DNA from: Chlorops oryzae | Lineage: Eukaryota; Arthropoda; Insecta; Diptera; Chloropidae | DNA length: 64,000 bases | Direction: 5' to 3' | Assembly (NCBI GenBank): GCA_020466095.1 | Contig: CM035806.1 | Location: forward strand, 63,129,087-63,193,086 | Part shown: positions 32,501 through 43,090 of the stretch, piece after piece | Position numbering within the stretch: position 1 is the first letter of the stretch | Layout: each line of letters begins with the position of its first letter | Position numbers and translations under genes: made by a program | The notes under the pieces: model-generated | Databases searched by the model: none | Told to the model about the DNA's origin: nothing | Seen by the model: only the letters and a program-made list of their open reading frames with translations

Positions 32501-34700
32501 AATTATTTTGGAAAATAGTCTAACCTATAAATTTATTATTTTTTGCAATGTCCGGTATCGCCTGAATAAAAATTATTTCTTTAATAGAAATTCACTAAAT
32601 CACACTCAATAAAATTTTATTATATTTCGAAATCAGGTAAATTCAACACATGAATCAATAATTATTTTCACTATTTGAATTGAGTATTTCGCAGCTAGAC
32701 AAAATGTCCTCTAACGGTTAAAACTTGATCAAGACCACCATTCGCGAAATTCGAAAAAATTGATTTTCACTATTTTGAATTCAGTATTTCGCAGCTAAAC
32801 AAAATGTCCTCTAAGGGTTAAAATTTACCAAGACCACCATTCGCGAAATTCGCAAAAAATTTATTTTCACTACTTTGAATTGAGTATTTCGCAGCTAGAC
32901 AAAATGTCCTCTAACGGTTAAAACTTGATCAAGACCACCATTCGCGAAATTCGCAAAAAATTGATTTTCACTATTTTGAATTCAGTATTTCGCAGCTAAA
33001 CAAAATGTCCTCTAAGGGTTAAAATTTACCAAGACCACCATTCGCGAAATTCGCAAAAAATTTATTTTCACTACTTTGAATTGAGTATTTCGCAGCTAGA
33101 CAAAATGTCCTCTAACGGTTAAAACTTGATCAAGACCACCATTCGCGAAATTCGCAAAAAATTGATTTTCACTATTTTGAATTCAGTATTTCGCAGCTAA
33201 ACAAAATGTCCTCTAAGGGTTAAAATTTACCAAGACCACCATTCGCGAAATTCGCAAAAAATTTATTTTCACTACTTTGAATTGAGTATTTCGCAGCTAG
33301 ACAAAATGTCCTCTAACGGTTAAAACTTGATCAAGACCACCATTCGCGAAATTCGCAAAAAATTGATTTTCACTATTTTGAATTCAGTATTTCGCAGCTA
33401 AACAAAATGTCCTCTAAGGGTTAAAATTTACCAAGACCACCATTCGCGAAATTCGCAAAAAATTTATTTTCACTACTTTGAATTGAGTATTTCGCAGCTA
33501 GACAAAATGTCCTCTAACGGTTAAAACTTGATCAAGACCACCATTCGCGAAATTCGCAAAAAATTGATTTTCACTATTTTGAATTCAGTATTTCGCAGCT
33601 AAACAAAATGTCCTCTAAGGGTTAAAATTTACCAAGACCACCATTCGCGAAATTCGCAAAAAATTTATTTTCACTACTTTGAATTGAGTATTTCGCAGCT
33701 AGACAAAATGTCCTCTAACGGTTAAAATTGACAAGACCACCATTCGCGAAATTGCAAAAAATTATTTTCAATTTTGAATTAATTTCGAGAAACAAAATGT
33801 CTTAAGGTTAAAATTTCCAAGCCACATCCGAAATCGCAAAAAATTTTTTTATATTTTAATTATTTTGGCTAGAAAAATGTCTCAACGGTTAAAACTTTAG
33901 CACCTTGAAATTGCAAAAATTGTTTTATATTTTAATTTTTTGGCAACCAAAATGTCCCTAAGGGTTAAAATTTACCAGCCACCATTCGAAATTAAAAAAT
34001 TTATTTTCATCTTTGAATGAGTATTTGAGCAACAAAATGTCCTCTAACGTAAAATTATCAACCACCATTCCAAATTCGAAAAAATTGATTTTCACATTTT
34101 AATTCAGTTTTCAGCTAAACAAAATTCCTCAAGGGTTAAAATTTACCAAGACCACCATTGCGAAATTCGCAAAAAATTTGTATAAAATTTACCAAGACCA
34201 CCATTCGCGAAATTCGCAAAAAATTATTTTCACTATTTGAATTGAGTATTTCGCAGCTAGACAAAATGTCCTCTAACGGTTAAAACTTGATCAAGACCAC
34301 CATTCGCGAAATTCGCAAAAAATTGATTTTCACTATTTTGAATTCAGTATTTCGCAGCTAAACAAAATGTCCTCTAAGGGTTAAAATTTACCAAGACCAC
34401 CATTCGCGAAATTCGCAAAAAATTTATTTTCACTACTTTGAATTGAGTATTTCGCAGCTAGACAAAATGTCCTCTAACGGTTAAAACTTGATCAAGACCA
34501 CCATTCGCGAAATTCGCAAAAAATTGATTTTCACTATTTTGAATTCAGTATTTCGCAGCTAAACAAAATGTCCTCTAAGGGTTAAAATTTACCAAGACCA
34601 CCATTCGCGAAATTCGCAAAAAATTTATTTTCACTACTTTGAATTGAGTATTTCGCAGCTAGACAAAATGTCCTCTAACGGTTAAAATTTGACCATGACC
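29590..34700 (+). repeat. Satellite-like array, 201-bp dimer of 100- and 101-bp monomers
   Basis: Two monomer types alternate: A has 'ctctaacggttaaaact' and 'agctagacaaaatgtc'; B has 'ctctaagggttaaaattt' and 'agctaaacaaaatgtc'. Starts at 33311, 33412 and 33512 give 101 and 100 bp. Blocks 32680-33720 and 34220-34690 are almost uniform. Both share 'accaccattcgcgaaattcg'. Roughly fifty monomer positions, some collapsed. Open frames across it are artefacts. Confidence 0.95.
31311..32660 (+). repeat. Eroded / collapsed part of the array with a 70-bp sub-repeat
   Basis: Monomers lose single bases, mostly in homopolymers, step by step to near-unreadable AT-rich text; the same eroded text appears three times (31311-31740, 31762-32160, and a milder form at 33722-34180). 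From 32262 to 32460 a 70-bp unit ('acaggtaaattcacctaat' / 'acagtaaatacctaat') repeats about three times. This looks like a poorly resolved consensus rather than true sequence. Confidence 0.7.
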
Positions 34701-35528
34701 ACCATTCGCGAAAATTTTGTGCTTAATAATAATCTCGAATTTTAGAAGCTTAATCGAAGAACAGATAAGTTATAAATAGATATCCAAGCTAGAACAACGA
34801 AAACGGCAGGAATTTTCGTTAAGGTAATGTTTTAACATATTTTAGGCTGAGGAAAAGGTATGTGTGCAATCGGCTTTGCCGATGTAAACTTCTTTATTTG
34901 TTTTTACTTTGAATTTGCACAATATTGTTGTAATATTGTAATTTTTAGGTGGGCCCCCAAATTTGGCTTTGCCCTGGGGCCCCTTCAGCTCTACTTTCGG
35001 CCCTGGTACTCATACAGAAAATTATATTAAAAGCCTTTTTAAAAATAGAATTTCTTCTTTAAGAAAGCAGCAATAATGATGAAGGCAACAACATTTTGTC
35101 GGTTCCAGAAATAGCTGAAACCCTAAAAGTTATCCTCACCAACCAGTCCAATATGCTGAAGCAAATAGATGTGCTTCACACTTTAATCGGAAAGCTTTTT
35201 AACAGTGCTAATATGCTGAATTCATCAAATGCAGAGAAAATGATCAAAGAAACGCTGGTATACTCACAGCAATCATACAAAGCAATGTGGCGCATGTTTG
35301 GTCAAAATATCTCAGAACTAGAGGAGAAAATGGCCTCCATTTTACCATTAAATATATTTACAGAACTGGAAAGCCTAGAAACTGTCTTAGAAAATAAGGA
35401 AAATGAAGATGCAATGGTAATTTCATTTTCGACTAGGATTACATAAACAAAACTAATTTTACATTTTCCTTTGCAGCGTACATATCTTTTGACAAAAAAA
35501 GGAAGCCTTACTGTCAACGATATTGTTA

Positions 35529-37435
35529 CACTCAGAGAATTATGACAATCTAACTTTAAGAATAAAAATTTAAAATTTAGTTTGTAACATTCTTGCATTT
35601 TTAATCTTGAAATATTGTCAATAAGATTTAAAATCTCAATTTCAAGCAATTTTTCTTAATTTTTAGTTCGATAATTTTAAAACGGAGATCCTAATCTTGA
35701 ATTTTAGAACGCATTCTTGATTTTCAGTTCGATGCTCTTAAAACCAAGATCGGAATCTTGAATTTTAGTTCGATACTCTTAAACGGAGATCCTAATCTTG
35801 AATTTTAGAACGCATTCTTGATTTTTAGTTCGATGCTCTTAAAACCAAGAGCGTAATCTTGAATTTTAGAACGAACTCTTCAATTTGAGGAACACGTTCT
35901 TGGAAATTCGCAGACATCGCGTCATTGTTGCTTGTATCATTGAACAGAGCGGACGTGTTTAAGTGTGAAAAAAAAAAGGTTTTTGTAAAAGTTTAAAGTG
36001 AAGGAAAAGCTATGGTAGATTTTAATGATTGCATCATTTATTCTGTGCCGATCAGGGACGAGATATTGCCGTTTTCTGACGACCAGTGCGAGTTAGAGGG
36101 CTCGCCAGATGTTGTTGAAGTTGTTGATGAATCTGCGGACGAAAAACTGCTCAAGAACTTGCTGAAAGAGTTCCAAATGGAGTCAGTTCTAGGATACCTC
36201 AAGGGTATGTATTCATAATGATTTATAAATGAGCGTAAAGGTGAAAGCAGTCATGAACTGCGTGGAAAATTAGTACAGAAATCTCAATTCTATAGAACGT
36301 TATGCTATCCTGTGCTAATTTTTGACTGTTTTCTCTTATAAATTTTAATGCATTTTGATTTTTAAAAAAGAACCAATTATTTTGATGGGTAATTGGATTT
36401 TTTCAGCCGCAGAAGTTACTTTTCATAGTTTGAAGTACATGCAGAAGGAAGACCTGAAAGAAGCAATACCCTCTCTAGGACTTCGCATGGAGTTTCGTGA
36501 AAAACTGTTTGCTTGGAAAAAACGAGAGGTAATAATTACAAAAGAAAAAACAAAAAACAAACAAAAATAATAATTTCGTTTTAGTTTGGAATTGAAGATG
36601 ACACTCTTTCGATGCCGTCGAATTTTGGTGAGTCGCTGAAAAATTCACAAGCAATGTTGTCTACCCCAACAAGTTCGGTACATTTATATCCAATAAACAA
36701 TGGGAAAACATATCTAAGACCGAAGCTATTGTAAAATTAATAAATTAAATAAATACAAGCATACATTTATAAAAACAATTTGGATTTTATTCGAACATTA
36801 GGAATCAAATGAAAAATAAAGCTAAGTTTAGACTATATGACAAAATGCTACTTATATGTCAACTTTGAGAAAAATTTCTCACAATTCCTAAAATTTTTCT
36901 TAAAAATTGACTTTATTTTTAAGAAAAATTTTTAAAATTGTGAGAAATTTTTTTCAAAGTTGAAATATATGTAACGTTTTGTCATATAGTCTCGACTACG
37001 CTTAAGATTTATACGAAGAATACATTCTTAAAAATATAAGAATCAATTCTTAATATTAAGATTTTTTATAAGAATATATTCTGGTAATTGATCTTAAAAG
37101 TAGATTTAAAACAAGATTTCATTCTTTGGTACTAAGAATTCATTCTTAGTCGAAGATTTTTAATAAGAATTCAATCTTAAAAATCGCTCTTAAAACAAGA
37201 TTTCATTCTTTGTTGCCAAGAACTCATTCTTAGTCAAAGATTTTTTATAAGAATTCAATCTTAAAAATCACTCTTAAAACAAGATTTATGCCAAGATTAT
37301 GATCTTAGGTCCGATCTTAAAAAATTAAGATTTTCTTCTTGGAATTAGATTTTTCGCATTTAACAGACTATTAAGTTCGAAATGATTTGATTTTGGTCAT
37401 TTATTCTTATATTTAGCACGTTTTTTCTATGAGTG
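35529..37435. mobile_element. CACT-ended element carrying a SAM-like gene, TSD TA
   Basis: Ends 'cactcagagaa' and complemented 'cactcatagaa', flanked by TA (35527-35528, 37436-37437). Long AT-rich subterminal zones repeat 'tcttaaaa', 'aagaat' and 'attcttgattttta' in both orientations. Removing it restores the surrounding DUF4806 frame. CACT ends, subterminal repeats and a 2-bp TSD point to the CACTA/CMC superfamily. It carries a three-exon gene but no transposase. Confidence 0.75.
36012..36734 (+). CDS. SAM-like domain protein carried by the CACT-ended element
   Basis: Three exons (36012-36204, 36407-36528, 36585-36734) join in phase to 154 residues, with donors G|GTATGT and GAG|GTAATA, acceptors TTTTTTCAG and TCGTTTTAG, and AATAAA at 36739-36744. 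An acidic N-terminus (residues 1-45) precedes a helical bundle at about 46-105 (LLKNLLKEFQMESVLGYLK, EDLKEAIPSLGLRMEFREKL, FAWKKRE) that resembles a SAM-type interaction domain; the tail is Ser/Thr-rich and ends RPKLL. SAM-like modules are common at the N-terminus of insect TE-associated proteins and mediate self-association. No break is visible, which is unusual in this window. Likely an accessory protein or a decoy of the parent transposition machinery; that is inference. Confidence 0.65.
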
Positions 37436-37712
37436 TAGATGCTGATTTGAGGATAAACTGCTGAGCGAATTCAATTGGGATGGCAGGGCCGGCAGAAAAG
37501 CATTGAGCCATCATAAATTGTTTTCAAAAATTATTCCTGGTAATATAATAAACATATCTTATTTAAATTTTCATATCAATTTTATTCAAATTTCAGAGAT
37601 TTTTCGTGAGCTGGACAAAAAACAATTTGAGAGCCAAATCCGCAAATCTATAGATCTTTCTCACAACCGTCATAAGCAGAAGCTTCGGAAAGTAATGAAG
37701 AGCACTCAGTAG

Positions 37713-38102
37713 ATTAAAGTTCGTCAACATAAATTGAAGTATCTTGAAATGTATAAGTTGAAAGTGCCTTACTTAACATATTATTGAAAGAACATTTACT
37801 TTCCTTAACTTTTTTTTTATTTATAAAATAAAGCTTGTTTGGGTCTACGAATGTCTATGAAAATATAAAATAAAATAAAAATTTAATTTAACCACTTTTT
37901 AAATTTACAAGGAAGCATAGTATAAACGTGAATGTGATTAATGTTGAAGTTGGAATATTACAATTATCCTAGAAGAGGTATTAATAGTATTCTGGTAGGA
38001 ATACAAAAGTACTACCGAAACTCATAATATGCTAGAAAGAGATGATTGATCAACACACCCTATTCATTTTAACTGAAAAACTATTAGTAGTTCTACTAGT
38101 AT
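37713..38102. other. 3' flank of the DUF4806 gene
   Basis: AATAAA at 37827-37832 is the probable poly(A) signal. After it, short inverted words (AGTATTC/GAATAC, 'gtagttctactag') may be the subterminal region of the outer CACTA-like element, but its terminus cannot be fixed. Confidence 0.35.
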
Positions 38103-38460
38103 CAGGGACGTAGCCGAGGGGGGAGTTTTGGGTGTAAAAACCCCGGAAACGGTTACATTAAATACAAAATTGGAGCGGAGCTCAGAAGTTCAAACATACT
38201 CTACTAGGTTCGACGAGCAATGTCCAAATGGCAGATTGTTCTCGTATCGTGATCAACAATAAAATTCCATTCAACATGCATGAACGTCTAAGCGCTGCTT
38301 CAGTGTTCGTTTTCTTCATTGCGCCGTCTGAAAACTGTTTTGCGCAACAAACCGAAAGAAAACAGGCCGAACGGGCTGGCTCTTTTAAATGTTCATCGGG
38401 ATATAGACATACTAGCAAATGATGTAATCGAAGCTTTGTCAATTCATCCCAAAAACTACA
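38103..38460 (+). pseudogene. hAT relic: terminal repeat plus C-terminal transposase fragment
   Basis: At 38103 begins 'cagggacgtagccgagggg', a hAT-type terminal sequence followed by 'gtgtaaaaaccccgg'. The plus strand at 38360-38450 codes LALLNVHRDIDILANDVIEA in one frame, the ending typical of hAT dimerisation domains. Preceding sequence is frameshifted. The other terminus was not found, so this is a deleted fragment. Confidence 0.55.
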
Positions 38461-38509
38461 TATTTAATATTTCGGTTATTTTTTTTTTTTAACTATTATC
38501 AATATTATT

Positions 38510-38880
38510 TTCATTAATGTGAAATTTTGAATTATTAGTGGTACAGATTGTGAAATAATTCAAAACTTATCGGGATTATTTGTGATATATGAAAAAATGA
38601 AAATTACACTGTTCTGCAACGAAATCCTCCTTTAAAGTTTATTAGTGCTTCTGTTTGATTTTGTCTCCCGAAAAATTGAAAAATATCAAAAAAATTATAT
38701 CACGTAAGGATTTCGAGAAAATTCCGTTTCAAATTGTGAGCACCATTGCATCATTTAAATGTTACTCCAAAAAAAAAAAAAATATTCGTATTATTTTTTG
38801 AATAATTCGAATTTTTTCATTAATCACAAATAATCCCAATTATTTTTGAATTATTTCGTAATCGTAAACTTTTTATGTGC
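38510..38880. repeat. Inverted repeat around 'gggattatttgtgat'
   Basis: 'gtgaaataattcaaaactta' / 'gggattatttgtgatatatg' at 38550-38600 recurs inverted at 38800-38870 with moderate divergence. A small foldback; not coding. Confidence 0.5.
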
Positions 38881-40022
38881 AGTTGTGTGTGCAGATAATC
38901 AAATACAGGCACGGCAGAACGCCGTTTACATGGGTACTTTACCCACTCGAAATTTTTCAAGTAAATATTTCACTCTGTAGGAATATCACGAAAGTTTGTC
39001 AATATTAGTCCAAAAATTAATTTTTGGTGACATTTTGAGATCGAAAAAATAAATTAAGACAATCAAGTATCGGGATTTACTATATTCACCGACTACTTTC
39101 AGAAGTTTTAAAGATTTTTTTTTTTAAATGAAGTGTAAATTTTGGTTATTAAATGTGTAATATGAAATAATATTTTTATTATCTCTTAATGTACTTGATA
39201 TTGGTATGTCGATTTTGTTGGAACTTTCCATACCACTGAACCACAGCAAAACACACTCTCGATCAACTACCCTCTCGGGTAAACTCTGTTCTGATTGTAA
39301 AAAATTATTAAAACTGTTGAACCCAGCACGACCCTCGCGCCAAGCACGCAGAAGCCTCCGTTTACTCGTAAGTTTTGGAGATCCCACTTCAATTAAGACT
39401 TTATCTTATAGAAAAAAAGCTCAGCTTTCGTTTAAAATTATTTAAAAAAAAATTAAAAATGTCGCATTGACCAAAAAATTGATTTCAAAAATAAAAACCA
39501 TTTTTTTTTGCATAAATAATAATTTCTGGAGATTGTAATATTTTTTTTCGTAAAGAGCAGAAAAAAATCTATAAAATTCCTTTATTACATTTTTTTCATT
39601 TTCCAATTTGCAAGACGTAGAATTTTTTGAATACAAAAAGGCCTGAAAGTTTGACACCCTGTATCTAGGCACCCGGTAAATATTTCCCCTCCTCCTTTTG
39701 CACAATTCATGTACTCTCATAGCGCAACGTTTCCACCAAGTTTCATCGAAATCCCAGTTATGAAGTTTTTTGAGCGGGTACACTTGACGTGAAATGCCCC
39801 ATATATCAGTTCGCCTCGTTCTCGTAGTTAGCGCTAACTCCGACTGGAACTGAAGACGTTGAATACATTATTACATATTTGTTCTTTCCACCGAGAGCGA
39901 AGCCCGCAAGGAAAGACAAGAAAGAAACGCAAAACTTTCTAAGAGCGAAACGGTGACGTGAAGATCCCTTTGTGGGTGGCCTTCTGCCGAATCATTCCCT
40001 TGTGTCGATATTACAGCCCTTG
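38881..40022. other. AT-rich non-coding stretch
   Basis: No gene, TIR or RNA gene is supported. Open frames at 39124-39387 and 39442-39783 (minus) are short and Phe/Lys-rich without family resemblance. 'tgacaccctgtatctagg' near 39650 is a common dispersed-repeat word. Confidence 0.3.
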
Positions 40023-40383
40023 GTGATGACTAGAGCTTGTCAAAAATGTTAAAATGTTAAAACAACAATTTTTAACAATTTTTGGTAGATTTTTGAAATA
40101 ACAACAATTTTAGCGATTTTTGAATTTTTAACATTTTTCCTCATGTTCGTTCTAAGTTTTTCTTTTTTTTTAATTTTATGCCATTTCTGTTCCCAATATA
40201 TTGTGTCAAAATTTCAGACGGAACGTGTTTCAGCTCGAAACACTGGATTCGCCATAAAAATTTTGACATCCGAAACACTTCGAAACTACGTGTTTCAGAT
40301 CGAAACAAGTAGCGAAACAAGTAAAAATTGCTATCACCTCTAATTTTTTCGATGGTTATCGGGAAAAGAAGTAAAGAGCAAAA

Positions 40384-41775
40384 GAAAAAGAGTCTGGCGG
40401 GTTAAGCAAAGGCATGCGGCATCATGAAAGGAATTTTTAAATTTTGTTGATTTTTCGATAGGTGCCATCTAAAGGCACTGTGGAGACCACCTTTTAGATT
40501 TTTATTTTGAACGGTCCTTGAAATATCCTTGAAAATCCGTTTTTATAAGCCTTTTTTCAAAATTTTATTTCTCAACAACCAATTGAGATAGAGGGACGAT
40601 CTAAGCAGATTATGTTAGATAATAAAACAAGGAAGCTAAACAATTTTTTTTTAATTTTTACACTGAGAAAAATTTTTGCACAAAACTAAAAAGAAAATTT
40701 TGAATATTTTTTTCAGTGTATTCCCAGTTTCGCGCCACTCTATAATATTTTTTAGAAACACCCCTTAGTATTTACTTTCATTTAAAAGAAAAAAATATTT
40801 AATTCAGATGGCGCAGCAGTGTGATATTCAAAAAATTGCAAGTGCACCTATATGCTCCCAGTCCTAATATCCAGTACAAATGTGTGCAATATGGTGAAAA
40901 ACACATCGCTCATACGCCAAGTCTTAAAAATATGCTCTTATGTTTTTTTAAATATCTTAAGAAGCTATTAATCGATTTAAATGAATCTTCTTTTGAATAA
41001 AAGTTTAAGATGAGAGGTATATTTTTAAAATAGCAAAAAAGTATTACAAAACCCAGAATACACTGAAAAAAATAGCCTAACTTTTGTTTTCTTTTTTGTG
41101 CAAAAATTTTTCTCAGTGTAAAATATAAAAATAAGTTTTCTGGGTTCCTTGTTTTGTTAACAATGATTCACCGTTTGTTTCATCTTTCTATCTATATTAG
41201 TTTTTGAAATATTTAGAAAAATAAACTGCATATTTTTATACGTAAGACTTGGCGTATGAGTGATGTGTTTTTGTACCATATTGCACACATTTGTACTGGA
41301 TATTAGTCTGGGAGCATATAGGTGCACTTGCAATTTTTTGAATATCACACTGCTGCGCCATCTCATTGAAATATTTTTTGCTTTTAAATGAAAGTAAATA
41401 CTAAGGGGTGTTTCTAAAAGCAAATTATAAAGTGGCGGGAAACTGGGAATACACTGAAAAAAATATTCAAAATTTTCTTTTTAGTTTTGTGAAAAGATTT
41501 TTCTCAGTGTAAAAATTAATAAAAAATTTTTTAGCTTCCCTGCTTTATTATCTAACAGAATCTGCCTAGAACGTCTCTCTATCTCAATTGGTTGTTGAGA
41601 TATAAACTTTCGAAAAAAGGCTTATTAAAAGAGGATTTTCTAGGATATTTCAAGGACCGTTCAAAATAAAAATCTAAAAAGTAGTCTCCACAGTGTCTTT
41701 AGATGGCACCTATCGAAAAATCAACAAAATTTAAAAATTCCTTTCATGATGCCGCAACCCGCCAGACCCTTTCTA
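40384..41775. mobile_element. 1.39-kb near-palindromic foldback element
   Basis: The two halves are reverse complements at high identity from 'gagtctggcgggtt' inward, through 'ttttgttgatttttcgatag', 'agatagagggacg', 'agatggcgcagcagtgtgat' and 'catacgccaagtctta' to a loop near 41080. The halves differ by small indels. No coding capacity. The segment at 40437-40525 is closely related to 690-775. Confidence 0.9.
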
Positions 41776-41941
41776 TACATGCGATCTAAATTCATTCATA
41801 TTCTGACATTTACTCACACTTCTTTTCCATTTTCAAAGTAGGCAAGAAAGACTATTTCAAAGCAGGTTGAAAAAAAAGAAGAAGAAAATGAGAAGAAAAC
41901 GGAACACGAATGACTTCATCTGAACGAGTAGCTTCGCATTG

Positions 41942-42534
41942 AGGCCTTTTACACTAGTCAATTGTTGACCGTCAATTCCTATCGATATTCCTTTTTGGAG
42001 TTGCATTCGCTTTTACACTTACTCGAAAGAATTGATCGTCAAATTCTTACTTGGTATGCCTTTTATGATATTTTCCTCTTCCACACAGGGGTGATATTTT
42101 ATAAAATACAAGAAAAATAAGTTATATATCTCTTATTTAGGGTTGATAGCAGAAACATAAATACAGCACTAACTTTTTTGTTTTAATGTATTTAATTATT
42201 AATGCCAAGGAGTATTTTAAAATATTTGAACTAATACTAGTCTATTTTAAAGAGATAATTTTTAGTGAGTAGCTGTTAAATTGTTCTGTTTGAAAATATA
42301 TTCTATATACAATTTGTAGGAGCAAACTATCAAGGCGCTGTTCATATTGTTAAAAGAATAAAGGCCAAACTCCATAAACGACGTTTTAGGCGAAAGAAAT
42401 GTAGCTGCTTCGATTTAAATACATTTCAATACATTGATTCAATGGAAGCCGCACAAATATTTTCACCTTTGCCCCGTATACCGCAACAACCGTCGTTTCC
42501 GTCGTAAATGGAGTTTCACCTTAAATTTTAATTT
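41942..42534. mobile_element. GAGGCC element, partial copy 2
   Basis: Begins 'gaggccttttacactagtca' and stays collinear with 13042-13620 of the first copy. It lacks the PIF insertion, so it shows the empty target (CTA). The right terminus is not found before hAT sequence resumes at about 42535. Confidence 0.75.
42362..42521. mobile_element. 160-bp MITE, copy 2, TSD TAA
   Basis: Ends 'aggccaaactcca' and complemented 'aggtgaaactcca', TAA at 42359-42361 and 42522-42524. Same position as 13444-13608 in its host element, so it spread with that element. Confidence 0.75.
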
Positions 42535-42630
42535 AACAATTTTTCCAACATTTTTCGTCATTTTTTCTTAACATTTTAACAACAATTTTCAGGTTTTCAT
42601 TTAACACTTTTGACAAGCTCTAGTGATGAC

Positions 42631-43090
42631 GTTTAGTTTCAGCTTTATTCAATAGTGCGCCGAAATAGAACGATTCTGTCTATCGGTTATGACGTCACTA
42701 CCCTCGTGGGTTTCGCTACCTACACGTGAATTATGAGTGAAACAGAATAACAGCAAAACGTTTGACCTCTCTCTCACCTTTGTGGGACGACTACCGTTAG
42801 GCGAGTGGAACTGCGATATCAATATTCCTTTGGCCAGAATTTTTTTGGTGGCGTTTCTCAAAAATCTTCCTTTTTTTTCGATAAACCCTTTGATCTATTT
42901 AAATCAGTGTAAGCCGCTAGAAGGCCCGCGGGCAAAACATTTGTGTTAGTGCTCTCATGCGTGTGAAGCCGAAGCTGAAAAACGAAAATCAGTCAGTCAG
43001 TTGCCAACTATCGAGCGAGCAGGGTCACCATGTAGGACTGTAGGTCTAACTGTCGACGTCGAAAAGCCTCTGCCGCGATGGGGATATACA
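42631..43090. other. Non-coding flank with an inverted repeat to 43.8 kb
   Basis: No gene. The block 'gggtcaccatgtaggactgt' / 'aggtctaact' at 43022-43050 recurs inverted at 43764-43793 ('agttagacctatagtcctat'), so 43.0-43.8 kb may be one element with about 35-bp ends. Confidence 0.4.

Larger units (their letters stand above)
29064..34897 (+). mobile_element. Helentron-associated element (DINE-1/HINE-like) with expanded tandem repeats
   Basis: The left end is a hairpin start 'tataccttttccgaaggaaa' leading to 'gggtatatta', then 'cttgatcagggtgacaag', a GTCT microsatellite (29195-29214) and a conserved block to about 29590. The centre is a tandem array. The right end has 'ctgaggaaaaggt' and a hairpin 'caatcggctttgccgat' before 'cttcttta'. 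This order (5' hairpin, GTCT tract, block, tandem repeats, 3' hairpin) is the known DINE-1/HINE layout. No Rep/helicase is present. An inverted copy with only two or three monomers is at 58377-59331. Confidence 0.9.
21767..35005. mobile_element. 13.2-kb hAT element with nested mariner, LINE and Helentron, TSD GTACTCAT
   Basis: Ends 'cagggccgaaact' and complemented 'cagggccgaaagt', with perfect 8-bp TSD GTACTCAT (21759-21766, 35006-35013). Its own transposase trace is at 28425-28920. G+C-rich subterminal 'ggggccc' words occur at both ends. Removing the nested parts leaves about 1.1 kb, so it was already internally deleted. Confidence 0.9.
21526..37712 (+). pseudogene. DUF4806-type gene of the CACTA-like element, split by two insertions
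   Basis: The exons can be followed across 16 kb: ATG at 21526 (MSQQSLKKRRF); exon at 21675-21758 (acidic, ENISPNSQFDEG), cut by the hAT at 21767-35005; exon ending 35416 (coiled-coil-like ETLKVILTNQSNMLKQ, then LPLNIFTELESLETVLE); exon 35477-35528 (RTYLLTKKGSLTVNDIV), cut by a CACT-ended element; resuming at 37438 with FEDKLLSEFNWDGRAGRKALSHHKLFSKIIP; last exon 37597-37712. The block LLSEFNWDGRAGRKAL is the DUF4806 signature. A TGA directly after the second insertion breaks the frame, and AATAAA lies at 37827-37832. Introns are 50-60 bp apart from the insertions. It follows the transposase on the same strand, so I infer an accessory protein of the same element; a host gene is the alternative. 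Function unknown. Confidence 0.65.
40031..42622. mobile_element. hAT non-autonomous element, TSD GTGATGAC
   Basis: Ends 'tagagcttgtcaaaa' inverted at both sides, perfect 8-bp TSD GTGATGAC (40023-40030, 42623-42630). Subterminal 'ttaacaattttt' and 'aaaatgttaaaa' words. Most of its length is two insertions (40384-41775, 41942-42534). No transposase. Confidence 0.9.

Noticed and set aside
29590..34700. Regular ~100-bp direct repeats reminiscent of a CRISPR array
   Set aside because: Units are contiguous tandem monomers with no unique spacers, in a fly-type Helentron; CRISPR arrays have 25-50-bp repeats separated by spacers.
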